The position numbers and the translations under genes were made by a program. The notes below the pieces were generated by a model, which saw only the letters and a program-made list of their open reading frames with translations, ran no database searches and was not told where the DNA came from. A stretch of DNA of 64,000 bases from Pseudomonadota bacterium (GTDB lineage Bacteria > Pseudomonadota > Gammaproteobacteria > Ga0077536), in assembly GCA_016719885.1 (NCBI GenBank), contig JADJYF010000012.1:1-64000 (forward strand), given 5' to 3'. Below, piece after piece: positions 1 through 8,588 of this stretch. Within the stretch, counting starts at the first letter, position 1; each line of letters begins with the position of its first letter.

Positions 1-3000
1 TGGTGAACAGGTAGTTGCCGTCGCCCGCGGTGGTGGTGGTCTGGGTGGTGTTGTCGGCAGTGGTGCTGAGCTGGCCATCGGCACCGCCGGCGGTCAAGGT
101 CACGGTCACACCGTTGGCGCCGGTCTCGCCGAAGTCCTGCTGACCGTTGGCGTTAGTGTCGTACCACACGCGGTCGCCGAGGCTCGCGGTCTTCAGCTCG
201 CCGAAATTGTTTTCGACGCTGTTGGTTCCGCCCACCAGAACGATGGCGCTGAGCGTGTCGTTGACGGCGTTGCTGCCACCGGCCGTTCCGACGGTATCCT
301 TGCCATCGATATAACCGCCAGGCTGGGTCTCCGTCACCGCGTAGGTGCCCGGGCGCAGGTCGGTGAACTCGTAGTAGCCGTTGGCGTCGGTGGTGGTCGT
401 TGCGTTGACCGCGTTGCCGAGGTCATCGGTGCCCGACAGCGTGATGGTCACGCCCGCAATCGGCGGCTCGGCGTTGCGCACGCCGTCGTTGCCCTGGTCT
501 TCGTACACGTAGCCCGAGATCTTGGCCGGCGGCAGTTCGCCGAAGTTGTTCTCCTGGCTGTGCTGACCCGCCGCCAGCGAAATGGCGCTGATGAGGTCGT
601 TGCTCACCGAGCCACCCGTCGAGCCGGCCGTGTCCTTGCCGTCGAGGTAGTTGGCCGGCTGCGTCTCCGTCACCGAGTAGGTGCCCGGGCGCAGGTCGGT
701 GAACTCGTAGTAGCCGTTCGCATCCGTGGTGGTACTCGCCGTCACCGCGTTGCCGAGGTCATCGGTGCCGTTCAAGGTCACCGTCACGCCCGCGATCGGC
801 GGCTCGGCGTTACGCACGCCGTCGTTGCCCTGGTCTTCGTACACGTAGCCCGACAGCTTGGCCGGCGGCAGTTCGCCGAAGTTGTTCTCCTGGCTGTGCT
901 CACCCGCCGCCAGCGGGATGGCGCTGATGAGATCGTTGGTCGCAGAACCGCCCGTCGAGCCCGCCGTGTCCTTGCCGTCGAGGTAGTTGGCCGGCTGCGT
1001 CTCCGTCACCGAGTAGGTGCCGGGGCGCAGGTCGGTGAACTCGTAGTAACCGTTCGCATCCGTGGTGGTCGTTGCGTTGACCGCGTTGCCGAGGTCATCG
1101 GTGCCCGACAGTGTGATGGTCACGCCCGCAATCGGCGGCTCAGCATTACGCACGCCATCGTTGCCTTGGTCTTCGTACACGTAACCCGACAGCTTGGCCG
1201 GCGGCAGCTCGCCGAAGTTGTTCTCCTGCGAATGCTCACCCGCCGCCAGCGGGATGGCGCTGATGAGATCGTTGGTCGCAGAACCACCCGTTGAGCCTGC
1301 CGTGTCCTTGCCGTCGAGATAGTTGGCCGGCTGCGTCTCCGTCACCGAGTAGGTGCCCGGTCGCAGGCCGGTGAACTCGTAGTAACCGTTCACATCCGTG
1401 GTGGTACTCGCCGTCACCGCGTTGCCGAGGTCATCGGTGCCGCTCAAGGTCACCGTCACGCCCGCGATCGGCGGCTCGGCGTTACGCACGCCGTCGTTGC
1501 CTTGGTCTTCGTACACGTAACCCGACAGCTTGGCCGGCGGCAGCTCGCCGAAGTTGTTCTCCTGCGAGTGCTCACCCGCCGCCAACGGGATGGCGCTGAT
1601 GAGATCGTTGGTCGCAGAACCACCCGTTGAGCCCGCCGTGTCCTTGCCGTCGAGATAGTTGGCCGGCTGCGTCTCCGTCACCGAGTAGGTGCCCGGTCGC
1701 AGGCCGGTGAACTCGTAGTAACCGTTCGCATCCGTGGTGGTCGTTGCGTTGACCGCGTTACCGAGGTCATCGACACCCGACAGCGTGATGGTCACGCCCG
1801 CGATCGGCGGCTCGGCGTTGCGCACGCCGTCGTTGCCCTGGTCTTCGTACACGTAGCCCGACAGCTGGCCGCGCTCGCCATTCCCGAAGTTGTTCTCCTG
1901 CGAGTGCTCACCCGCCGCCAACGGGATGGCGCTGATGAGCTGGTCGCGACCGCCCTCAGCCGCCTGCCGGGGGGTGTCGTGCTGCGTCGAGGTAGTTGGC
2001 CGGCTGCGTTCCGTCACCGCGTAGGTGCCGGGACGCAGGCCCGTGAACTCGTAGTAACCGTTCGCATCCGTGGTGGTCGTTGCGTTGACCGCGTTGCCGA
2101 GGTCATCGGTGCCGTTCAAGGTCACCGTCACGCCCGCGATCGGCGGCTCGGCGTTACGCACGCCGTCGTTGCCCTGGTCTTCGTACACGTAGCCCGAGAT
2201 CTTGGCGGTGCCCGGCGCTACCAGGCCGGCGTCTATGGTCTGATTCGATTCGCCGGCATTCAGGTGCACCACCTGGCTGAAACCGGTGGCGGGATTGGCG
2301 TCGCTGTCTTCCTGATCCTGGCTATTGAGATTGGCGTCGACGCTGGTGAATGCGTAGTCCGGAGCGACGAATTTGACTTGGTAGTCACCGGCCGCGAGGC
2401 CCGCGAATTGATAGAAACCATGCTCGATTGCGGCGGTGCTGAAATCGTCACCGGTGACGGTGCTGGCTACCTTGACGCCGTCCTTCCACAGTTCCACCAC
2501 CAGGTTGTCGACGCCGGATTCGTTCGCATCCTGGAGGCCATCGGCGTCGCTGTCGAACCATACGAAGTTACCGAGCTTGGCGTTGGCCAGCTGCACGATC
2601 AGCGGCTGGATGCCCGTGCCGGTTTCCGTGCCGGTCTTGGGCGACGGGTCGACGAGCATGGTGAAGTTGGTGCCGGGCGGCGGCGAAACATACTGCCCGG
2701 AGGCAACGGCGGACTGCGCGGCATTGACCAGGAAGTCGACGTCGGTCAACGACACGACCTGGCGATTGTTGTCGTTCAGAAAGCGATCGAGGCCCGCCGA
2801 ATTGATCTCAGCCTGGGTAAAACCCAGCACGCGCCAGATCGCAACCTGCACTTCACCGTAGTTGAAACGTCCGGCGTACTTGGGATCGGAGGTCAGGTTC
2901 TGCGACAGGATCCAGTTCAATTGGTCGACCTGCGCTTGGGAAAGCGAACTCAAATCGGCTTCGATCGGTGTGATCTGTTGAAACGAGGTCGGGTTGCTTG

Positions 3001-3220
3001 CTTCGTAGGAATCTGCGGCGTACGAGGTCGGCGCGACGAAAATATCAAGCAGGGGATTGATGCAGTACGCGTCATACACGCCGGTACCAATCACGGGATT
3101 GGTGCTGCTCGTCACCTTCATGTCGAAGAAACTGGGCGCCAGCTGATCGGGCTGCTGGCCGTAAGCCGTGCCCGCCGCATTCGTTGCGGATGACGAAACG
3201 CTGATGATGAGTGTGGTCAT
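1..3220 (-). CDS. Giant SdrD/Cna_B-repeat surface protein with thioester-domain-like head (C-terminus beyond window)
   Basis: Partial gene: the start is in the window and the reading frame runs off at base 1 (about 1,073 codons visible). Residues 1-190 look like a thioester domain of Gram-positive adhesins: Cys53 in YCIN and Gln125 in VQVAIW sit where the Cys-Gln thioester pair is found. From about residue 214 an SdrD B-like domain begins (LGNFVWFDSDADGLQD), followed by six 112-113-residue near-identical repeats and another B-like domain (LGDRVWYDTNANGQQD). Each B-like unit has the D-x-D/N-x-D calcium-type motif. The ATG at 3220 has an AGGAA ribosome site 8-12 nt upstream and an in-frame TAA nine codons upstream, so no N-terminal signal peptide can be added; export would need a C-terminal signal outside the window (inference). 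A short stretch at about 1937-2015 is read out of frame relative to the other repeats. Domain calls are from motifs only. Confidence 0.85.
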   Translation of the reverse strand, partial: MTTLIISVSSSATNAAGTAYGQQPDQLAPSFFDMKVTSSTNPVIGTGVYDAYCINPLLDIFVAPTSYAADSYEASNPTSFQQITPIEADLSSLSQAQVDQLNWILSQNLTSDPKYAGRFNYGEVQVAIWRVLGFTQAEINSAGLDRFLNDNNRQVVSLTDVDFLVNAAQSAVASGQYVSPPPGTNFTMLVDPSPKTGTETGTGIQPLIVQLANAKLGNFVWFDSDADGLQDANESGVDNLVVELWKDGVKVASTVTGDDFSTAAIEHGFYQFAGLAAGDYQVKFVAPDYAFTSVDANLNSQDQEDSDANPATGFSQVVHLNAGESNQTIDAGLVAPGTAKISGYVYEDQGNDGVRNAEPPIAGVTVTLNGTDDLGNAVNATTTTDANGYYEFTGLRPGTYAVTERSRPTTSTQHDTPRQAAEGGRDQLISAIPLAAGEHSQENNFGNGERGQLSGYVYEDQGNDGVRNAEPPIAGVTITLSGVDDLGNAVNATTTTDANGYYEFTGLRPGTYSVTETQPANYLDGKDTAGSTGGSATNDLISAIPLAAGEHSQENNFGELPPAKLSGYVYEDQGNDGVRNAEPPIAGVTVTLSGTDDLGNAVTASTTTDVNGYYEFTGLRPGTYSVTETQPANYLDGKDTAGSTGGSATNDLISAIPLAAGEHSQENNFGELPPAKLSGYVYEDQGNDGVRNAEPPIAGVTITLSGTDDLGNAVNATTTTDANGYYEFTDLRPGTYSVTETQPANYLDGKDTAGSTGGSATNDLISAIPLAAGEHSQENNFGELPPAKLSGYVYEDQGNDGVRNAEPPIAGVTVTLNGTDDLGNAVTASTTTDANGYYEFTDLRPGTYSVTETQPANYLDGKDTAGSTGGSVSNDLISAISLAAGQHSQENNFGELPPAKISGYVYEDQGNDGVRNAEPPIAGVTITLSGTDDLGNAVNATTTTDANGYYEFTDLRPGTYAVTETQPGGYIDGKDTVGTAGGSNAVNDTLSAIVLVGGTNSVENNFGELKTASLGDRVWYDTNANGQQDFGETGANGVTVTLTAGGADGQLSTTADNTTQTTTTAGDGNYLFT
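182..2200 (-). repeat. Six tandem 336-339 bp coding repeats (Cna_B/SdrD-like units)
   Basis: The motif encoding SGYVYEDQGNDGVRNAEPP recurs exactly every 336 bp (+-strand phase positions 2183, 1847, 1511, 1175, 839, 503); the last unit is 339 bp. Copies are very similar at DNA level, suggesting recent amplification or gene conversion. The antisense strand stays open through the repeats, producing long spurious Val/Arg-rich frames. Confidence 0.9.
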
Positions 3221-3505
3221 TTTAGGAATTCCTGTTCTTCGGCTTTATTGATGTAGCGAGGTGGCGTTACGCAGTGTTGGGCGACGCCCGGCGCATCGTC
3301 GTGTCGAGAAATCGAGACTGCTCAAGGATTCGCACCAAGAGCGAAACGTGATGGCGCAACGCCACGAACAGCGTGGGTGGGGCCTTGCGATGAACGTGTC
3401 GAGCATTCAAGTGTGCTGTGACATCCGTTTAACGGAACGAGTGGGGCCGCGCGGGGTACGCCAGGGGTGGCGCCCACGACACTCTCGGCTCTTGTGCTCG
3501 AAATC

Positions 3506-3532
3506 GAACTGCCGGGTCAAACGAGGCAGTTC
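3506..3532. terminator. Stem-loop between the mini PEP-CTERM gene and the repeat-protein gene
   Basis: Perfect 8-bp arms GAACTGCC and GGCAGTTC separated by 11 nt, 60 nt past the stop codon of the 55-aa gene and upstream of the giant gene. No clear U-run follows, so it may be a weak terminator or a processing/attenuation site. The rest of 3221-3591 shows no gene. Confidence 0.35.
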
Positions 3533-3591
3533 AGGAGTCGGCGCTTCAGGAGGGCGAGATTCGCCACCCGGAAGCGCCGTGCGTCACTTGC

Positions 3592-3759
3592 TTACTTCTT
3601 GCCCTTGCGAGCAACGGCGACCACGCCAGCGATGGCGATGCCGACCAGGGCCATCGAACCCGGTTCCGGCACATTGAAGGTGGGACCCGCGGAGGCGATG
3701 CCGCAGGTGGAAACGAATGCGATGACGGTCGCAGCGAAGGACTGGCTAAGGGATTTCAT
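3592..3759 (-). CDS. 55-residue PEP-CTERM sorting-signal protein
   Basis: Starts MKSLSQSF with a hydrophobic signal peptide (about residues 8-24, likely cleavage after ASA) and then, after only five residues, a textbook PEP-CTERM tail: VPEP at 30-33, hydrophobic helix to about residue 50, and the basic end RKGKK. Apart from the two sorting signals there is almost no mature protein. PEP-CTERM signals are processed by exosortases and accompany exopolysaccharide loci, which fits the polysaccharide cluster downstream; no exosortase gene is in the window. The ATG at 3759 is preceded by a GAGGTG-type ribosome site; an upstream in-frame start (3846) would add a non-signal-like extension and is rejected. 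A sigma-54 promoter lies about 170 bp upstream. Function unknown; it could be a peptide signal, a substrate decoy or a matrix component. Confidence 0.8.
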   Translation of the reverse strand: MKSLSQSFAATVIAFVSTCGIASAGPTFNVPEPGSMALVGIAIAGVVAVARKGKK

Positions 3760-3929
3760 GGGGTCAACACCTCTGACTTTGGTTACTTGCCGCTTTACCC
3801 ACTGGAGTGCCAATCGGGACCGGTACTCCGCTGAGTCCAACGCCAACTCTTGTTATGAAACGGCGCTTCGTGCCCTTGTCAGCAATTTTTACAACAGCAC
3901 CGGGCAAGCACGTTCCTGTAATCGCGTTA

Positions 3930-3944
3930 GCAAGCTTGGTGCCA
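3930..3944 (-). promoter_or_regulatory. Sigma-54 (RpoN) -24/-12 promoter
   Basis: The minus strand reads TGGCACCAAGCTTGC, matching the RpoN consensus TGGCAC-N5-TTGC exactly, with GG at -24 and GC at -12. It points at the 55-aa PEP-CTERM gene and would give a leader of about 160 nt. PEP-CTERM genes in some bacteria are known to be controlled by the sigma-54-dependent PrsK/PrsR two-component system. Confidence 0.75.
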
Positions 3945-4621
3945 GAAATTTATTAGCTCGCCTTTTCAGCGCCTTAGCGCGCCGCCCCTAAACAAGAACG
4001 AATCGCACCATAGCCGGATGTAAAGTTCGCCGACAAAAGCGCCGCTATGGCCCGGATCCGGTGCGCGCGACGTTTCGTTTTTGAGACTTCGTAGACAAAA
4101 AAACCCTGCTTGCCGTCAGCCAAATTGCGGCCTGCCAGAGTTGTTTAGTCCTTGGCGCCGCCCGCCGGGCTCCTGACCAGACCACCGGCATCGCTTTAAC
4201 TATTTAAAACGGAATGGTTTTTTTGACGGAGTGATAGCGTTGCGTGGCGCCCGTGACCACGGAGGGCGCAAACGCCCGCATGCGCGCCCAGCTCATCTCG
4301 AAAGGAGCCCGAAATACGGCCACGCCAGTGGGCCGGGCGTCACCGCATCGAGACTCGGTTCTCACTGTCACGCCTGACGCTTGCTCCTCGCGGCGCCTTC
4401 GAAGCGAGCGCGCACATCGGTAAACACGCGACGAACGTCGCCGCGGGGAGACACTCATCCGACTGCGAGCAGCCATCCAGCGGCCAAATCCTTGCAGGGT
4501 GCTGGCGCACAAGGCACTCGGGACACCCTGACACCGCCGTCGGCGCGGGACGACGCGCCGGCACACACCACCGGCAAGCGGGCGACGGCCGTTCGCCCGC
4601 CGCCCGTCGCTCCTCACGACC
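3945..4621. other. Intergenic stretch without a supported gene
   Basis: Open frames here (for example 4204-4617 minus) have arginine-rich shadow-like composition, no ribosome site and no recognisable motif. A possible upstream activator site for the sigma-54 promoter would be expected here but none could be defined by eye. Confidence 0.5.
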
Positions 4622-5776
4622 TCATTCGAGATTAAAGGCCCGCGTCACGTTCTCCGCCAGGATGCGTCGACGCGACACTTCCGGCAGCGGCGCCAGCATC
4701 TCGCCGAGTTCGTGCATGTAGCTCGCGGTGTGGTCGGGATGGGGGAAGTCCGAGGCCCAGAAGAAGCGGTCGTCGCCGACGAAGGGAATGACGCCGGCCA
4801 CCGCGCGCTCGTCGGGGTCGATGGAGACATAGCACTGGCGGCGGAAATAGGTGCTGGGCAATTCCTTCAGGCCGGCCTTGGGCATCAGGGGCCCTTGCGA
4901 GACCGCGTCCATGCGGTCGATCAGCTGGCCTATCCAGCCGGCCTGGGATTCCAGCACCACGACCTTGACGCGCGGGAAGCGATCGAAGATGCGGTAGTGG
5001 AACAGCGACACGAAGGCCTGCTGCATGCCTTGCGCCACCAGCACGTCGAAATACCAGGTGAATTCGAAGGGCTCGCCCTGGGCCAGTTCGTCGAAGCGCC
5101 GATGCACGTCGAGCGACGGCGGGTCGACGGTGGGATGCAGCGCCACCGGCGCGCCGTGCTCCTCGGCAATGGCCCACAGGCGGTCGTAATCGGGGTGGCC
5201 GGGCGACTTGCGCGTCCAGGTGAAGGGGTGGAAGAAGATGCCCTTGGCGCCGGCCGCGAGGGCGCGCTCGGTCTCGGCCGCGGCCAGCGCCGGGTCCGAC
5301 AAGGAAATGTGCGCGACCGGCACCAGGCGGCCGCCCGAGTCGGCGCAGAAATCCATGATCCAGCGGTTGTAGGCGCGGGTGTAGGCGGCGGCGATCTCGG
5401 CGTCCCGCACCTCCGGCTCCCACAGGATGCCGAGTGTTGGATAGAGCACGGCCTTGGCGAGGCCCTCCTGGTCGAGTCGCGCTACGCGCTCTTTCGGATC
5501 CATGGAGCCGAACGGCGCCGAGCGCACGTAGCTGCGCTCGGGTGAAGGGCGGATGTCGGGCGCCCCCATGCCGCCCAGCGAGCCCGGAAAGCCAGGCGGC
5601 ATGAGACGCGATGGCTTGCCGTCGTATTCGAGGTACTCCAGGCCCGCGTCATTGGTGCGCAGGCGAATCGCGCGCTCGCGGTACTTCGGCTCGAGGTATT
5701 TCTCCCACAGATCCGGTGGCTCGAGAATGTGGCCGTCGGCGTCGATGGCGCCCGAGGTATCGACCTTGCTGGACAT
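4622..5776 (-). CDS. Amidohydrolase-family (amidohydro-rel / ACMSD-like) metal-dependent hydrolase
   Basis: 384 residues, a normal length for the PF04909-type amidohydrolase family. The N-terminus AIDADGHILEPPDLW carries the first metal-binding region, HPTVDPP lies mid-protein, and near the C-terminus ASDFPHPDH supplies the conserved Asp of the TIM-barrel active site. Members hydrolyse or decarboxylate ring- or amide-containing carboxylates; the substrate here cannot be told. The ATG at 5776 is preceded by a GGGGAGAA-type ribosome site. It stands alone between the PEP-CTERM gene and the sugar cluster; the sequence suggests a housekeeping or catabolic role rather than one in polysaccharide synthesis. 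Confidence 0.85.
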   Translation of the reverse strand: MSSKVDTSGAIDADGHILEPPDLWEKYLEPKYRERAIRLRTNDAGLEYLEYDGKPSRLMPPGFPGSLGGMGAPDIRPSPERSYVRSAPFGSMDPKERVARLDQEGLAKAVLYPTLGILWEPEVRDAEIAAAYTRAYNRWIMDFCADSGGRLVPVAHISLSDPALAAAETERALAAGAKGIFFHPFTWTRKSPGHPDYDRLWAIAEEHGAPVALHPTVDPPSLDVHRRFDELAQGEPFEFTWYFDVLVAQGMQQAFVSLFHYRIFDRFPRVKVVVLESQAGWIGQLIDRMDAVSQGPLMPKAGLKELPSTYFRRQCYVSIDPDERAVAGVIPFVGDDRFFWASDFPHPDHTASYMHELGEMLAPLPEVSRRRILAENVTRAFNLE

Positions 5777-5923
5777 GCGAGTTCTCCCCTGTGACGAAGT
5801 GGCTGTGGCCCGCCGGCGCGCCGCGCTGGGCGTCGCGGGCAGGCAGCTTGATTATGTCAGCGCCTAGCGCGTGTCGTCCCGCGCCAAAGTGGCGGGCGCC
5901 GCTATCGAAACGGGGGAGCCCGA

Positions 5924-7024
5924 TCAACGGCGCCCCGCAAGCAGGGCATCGAACAAGTGCAGGTGTTCGCGCGCCACCACGTCCCAGTTGTAGACGGTTC
6001 GCACCTTGTCGAGGTTGCGCGCGACGAAGGCCTGGCGGTCGCTGTCGTGGTCGGCGTTGATGATGTGGGCCACGTCGGCGGCACCATGGAAATAGCGGGC
6101 GTTCGCCGCGAGCACACTGCGGTTGAAGGGATTATCGTGAGCGGCGATGAAGGCGTTGGACGCCATCGCCTCCACCAGCGACGGATTGGTACCTCCGACC
6201 GAGTGTCCGTGAAAATAAATCGCCGCTTGCCAGCGCAGCGAGCTCAACACCGCGTAGTCATAAATGCCGCCAAGAAAACGAATAGACGGGGAGGCGGCGT
6301 ATTTGGCCACCAGCTTTGCGCCGTACACGGTCGACGTCTTACCGACCACCAGAAACGGGCGCGTGTCGCCGGACTCGAGATACCCGTCGAGAATGGTCTC
6401 GATGTTGTTTTCAGGCTCGAGTCGCGCGATCAGCATGAAGTAGGCCTGGGGCTTAACGGCGTAATGCTCGAGGTGCGACGCATCGGGGCCGGAGACGGGA
6501 GCCGCGCCATAGGGAATGAAACGACTGTCGCGCCCGTACTCCTCGCGCAGGTAGTCACGAATCGCTTCGTTGTCGGCGATCAGTGCGTCGCTGCAGCGCG
6601 CGCCCAGCATTTCGGTCAAGCGCGCAAAGCGCTGCAATAGCCGATTCCATTTGCTGCGCTTCCATTCGAGGCCATCCATGTTGGTCACGAGCATGGCGCG
6701 ACGGCGGAAAAACAACGGATAGAAAATGGCGACCGGCACGTAACCGAGCTCCAGCACGATATCGAAGTCGCCGGCCAGCGCGTCGCGCAGGCACAGAAAG
6801 TCATAGGCCAATGTGCCCCAGATGCCGAACCGGCTCTCCTGGTTGAAGATGTGCCTGATGCGGATGCCCTGCCAAGTGCCTTGCTGGTAGGGATGCTCAT
6901 CCGGGCTGTAAACCGTGACCTCATGACCCAGCGCGGTGAAGATGGGCGACATCATCTCCGCATTCGTTTCCGGACCGCCGTAATTATTGGGAATGCCCCG
7001 AGTGCCGAGAATTGCGATTTTCAT
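5924..7024 (-). CDS. GT4-family glycosyltransferase (DUF1972 / rhamnosyltransferase type)
   Basis: Starts MKIAILGTRGIPNNYGGPET, the signature N-terminus of DUF1972 glycosyltransferases such as Cps2T/WchF rhamnosyltransferases. The donor-binding C-terminal half has YFMLIARLEPENNIETI and the conserved GGTNPSLVEAM Glu segment. It is 366 residues, GT-B fold, cytoplasmic, probably adding a deoxysugar to the lipid-linked repeat. The ATG at 7024 is chosen over an upstream start because the family begins at MKIAILGTRGIP. It is the last gene of a three-gene minus-strand group with two acetyltransferase-like genes. The dTDP-rhamnose genes next door support rhamnose as donor (inference). Confidence 0.85.
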   Translation of the reverse strand: MKIAILGTRGIPNNYGGPETNAEMMSPIFTALGHEVTVYSPDEHPYQQGTWQGIRIRHIFNQESRFGIWGTLAYDFLCLRDALAGDFDIVLELGYVPVAIFYPLFFRRRAMLVTNMDGLEWKRSKWNRLLQRFARLTEMLGARCSDALIADNEAIRDYLREEYGRDSRFIPYGAAPVSGPDASHLEHYAVKPQAYFMLIARLEPENNIETILDGYLESGDTRPFLVVGKTSTVYGAKLVAKYAASPSIRFLGGIYDYAVLSSLRWQAAIYFHGHSVGGTNPSLVEAMASNAFIAAHDNPFNRSVLAANARYFHGAADVAHIINADHDSDRQAFVARNLDKVRTVYNWDVVAREHLHLFDALLAGRR

Positions 7025-7102
7025 GAAAACTCGTTGATTGGCCGCCCGCGCCAGGCGGGTTGCGTGGCTGCGCCGAAAATGTGCCACAGGGCGTGGCGCC
7101 GG

Positions 7103-7693
7103 TCACGTCTGGCTGTGGTTCGAGGACGGTTTGAAAAACCGGGTACGCGGACTTTCCACCACGGTGTCGTCGGGTATCGCACGAGTCACGCAGGCCCCAG
7201 CGGAGATACGCACGCGGTTGCCGACAATCACCGGACCGAGTATGCCCGAGTGCGGTTCGAGCACAACGTCGTTACCGACCAGCGGCACGCCCGGCCAGCT
7301 CGCGACTTTTTCATGTCGACCAACCTCGCCGCCAATGCCGGCGCAAGCCATGACGGTGAGGTTGCGTCCGATGGTGCCCATGAGCGCGGTGCCGGTGGGA
7401 TGCAGGATGACGAGCCCTGCGCCGATTTCCGCCGGTTCGCTCACGTCCGCACCGGTCAGCAGGCAGTTCAGGTGCCATACGGCACGAGATAGCCAGGTAT
7501 GGCGCGCGCAGTACAGATAATGGGACAGGCGAAACAACCCCACGCAAAGAAAGGACGCGCTGAACCATGCGGGGCCGCCGGTGTAGGGCGTGCGCAGCAA
7601 TCGCTCCTGCCGCAGGCGGGCGAGGTCGACCCGCAGTGTCGCGCAGACGTCGCTCCACGGGTGGCGTGCGGGTGTGTCGGGTTGCAGGTTCAT
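7103..7693 (-). CDS. Serine acetyltransferase-like hexapeptide-repeat acyltransferase
   Basis: 196 residues. The first half (VCATLRVDLARLRQE, then SHYLYCARHTWLSRAVWHLN) resembles the helical N-terminus of CysE-type enzymes; the second half is a left-handed beta-helix with hexapeptide repeats and the CysE-like IGAGLVILHPTGTALMGTIG segment with a catalytic-type His. The acetyl-CoA-dependent transfer is probably to a sugar hydroxyl, given the neighbouring glycosyltransferases, rather than to serine; CysE-like genes in EPS clusters commonly have that role. It sits 18 bp downstream of a second acyltransferase of similar build. The C-terminal tail is short. Confidence 0.75.
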   Translation of the reverse strand: MNLQPDTPARHPWSDVCATLRVDLARLRQERLLRTPYTGGPAWFSASFLCVGLFRLSHYLYCARHTWLSRAVWHLNCLLTGADVSEPAEIGAGLVILHPTGTALMGTIGRNLTVMACAGIGGEVGRHEKVASWPGVPLVGNDVVLEPHSGILGPVIVGNRVRISAGACVTRAIPDDTVVESPRTRFFKPSSNHSQT

Positions 7694-7711
7694 GGGTGGT
7701 GCGGCGGTTCC

Positions 7712-8365
7712 TCACCGCGAACGTGCGTAGGGTGTATACATCGCCTGCGCCGCCACCATCGTATCGGCCTCGGCGTTGCGTATCACCACCGCGCAAGGAG
7801 AAATGCGCACATCGTCGCCGACCGTGATGCCCCCGCATAACACGGCGTGGCCGCCGAGCGTCACACGATTGCCGAGCCGTGGCGCGCAACGCGCGTCGGC
7901 AACGGGACCGGCAATACAGACGGCGTAGGAAAACAAGGTGAGGTCGCTGCCCGCGCTGCCCTCGAACACCACACCCGCAGGGTGCGCGAGGCGGCAGCCC
8001 GGGCCGATGCAAGTGGCGGCGGGCAGACGCACCTTGTGCAGGATGAAGTTCACGCCGGCCAGCGCATGGGCAAGCGCCCGCCATCCGCGGACATGCAAAT
8101 AGTGGCTGACACGATAGAGCGCCAGGGCCATGAGCTGCGGCGTGAGGAACGCGCTCACGCGGCGCACGGTGCGCTCGCCGCGCTGGCTGTCCTCCGGCGA
8201 GCGATGCAGATGCCGCAGGATGTCGGCGTGAATGTCCGAGCGCACCGTCATCCATCGCCCGTGAGTGCATGCATCGCTCGCTCGCGTCTGATCGCCCGAC
8301 CGTCCGTCCACGGAAGATATGTCCTCCATATCGCTCATGCCCCGCGGGGAGCGCCGGGCGCCCAC
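7712..8365 (-). CDS. Serine acetyltransferase-like hexapeptide acyltransferase (second copy)
   Basis: Up to 217 residues; same architecture as its downstream neighbour: an N-terminal helical region (VRSDIHADILRHL, ALYRVSHYLHVRGWRALAHAL) and a C-terminal hexapeptide beta-helix (IGPGCRLAHPAGVVF, LGNRVTLGGHAVLCGGITVGDDV). The two proteins are diverged paralogues, plausibly acetylating different positions of the polysaccharide. The start is uncertain: 8365, 8338 (MSDMED) and 8251 (MTVRSD) are in frame and none has a strong ribosome site. It is divergent from rmlB, with a 220-bp shared upstream region in which no convincing promoter was seen. Confidence 0.7.
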   Translation of the reverse strand: MGARRSPRGMSDMEDISSVDGRSGDQTRASDACTHGRWMTVRSDIHADILRHLHRSPEDSQRGERTVRRVSAFLTPQLMALALYRVSHYLHVRGWRALAHALAGVNFILHKVRLPAATCIGPGCRLAHPAGVVFEGSAGSDLTLFSYAVCIAGPVADARCAPRLGNRVTLGGHAVLCGGITVGDDVRISPCAVVIRNAEADTMVAAQAMYTPYARSR

Positions 8366-8588
8366 CGATTGAGCCGCTTTCTAAACGACGAATGTAAGCA
8401 ATGAATGCGGCGCCCAGCATACATGGCATTGTTCACATTACTTGGCAAGCCACAGGGTTGACCGTGCCGGGGACAATGTTTGACCATTCAGCGGGACACT
8501 CGGACTCGCATCGTCGATGCATGCAAGGCGCGAAGCGCACGGCGAGTCCGGCCAAGGTCTATCCGCAATAAAGGAACCCGATGTGCCG

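Noticed and set aside
182..2200. Periodic repeats resembling a CRISPR array
   Set aside because: The period is 336 bp, the repeats are coding and in frame, and there are no short direct repeats with unique spacers.
560..3193. Long plus-strand open frames, rich in Val, Arg and Gly
   Set aside because: They are antisense to the repeat-protein gene, repeat with the same 336-bp period, and have no domain or ribosome-site support.
4204..4617. 137-codon minus-strand open frame in an intergenic region
   Set aside because: Arginine-rich, no ribosome site, no motif, and competing frames in the same place.
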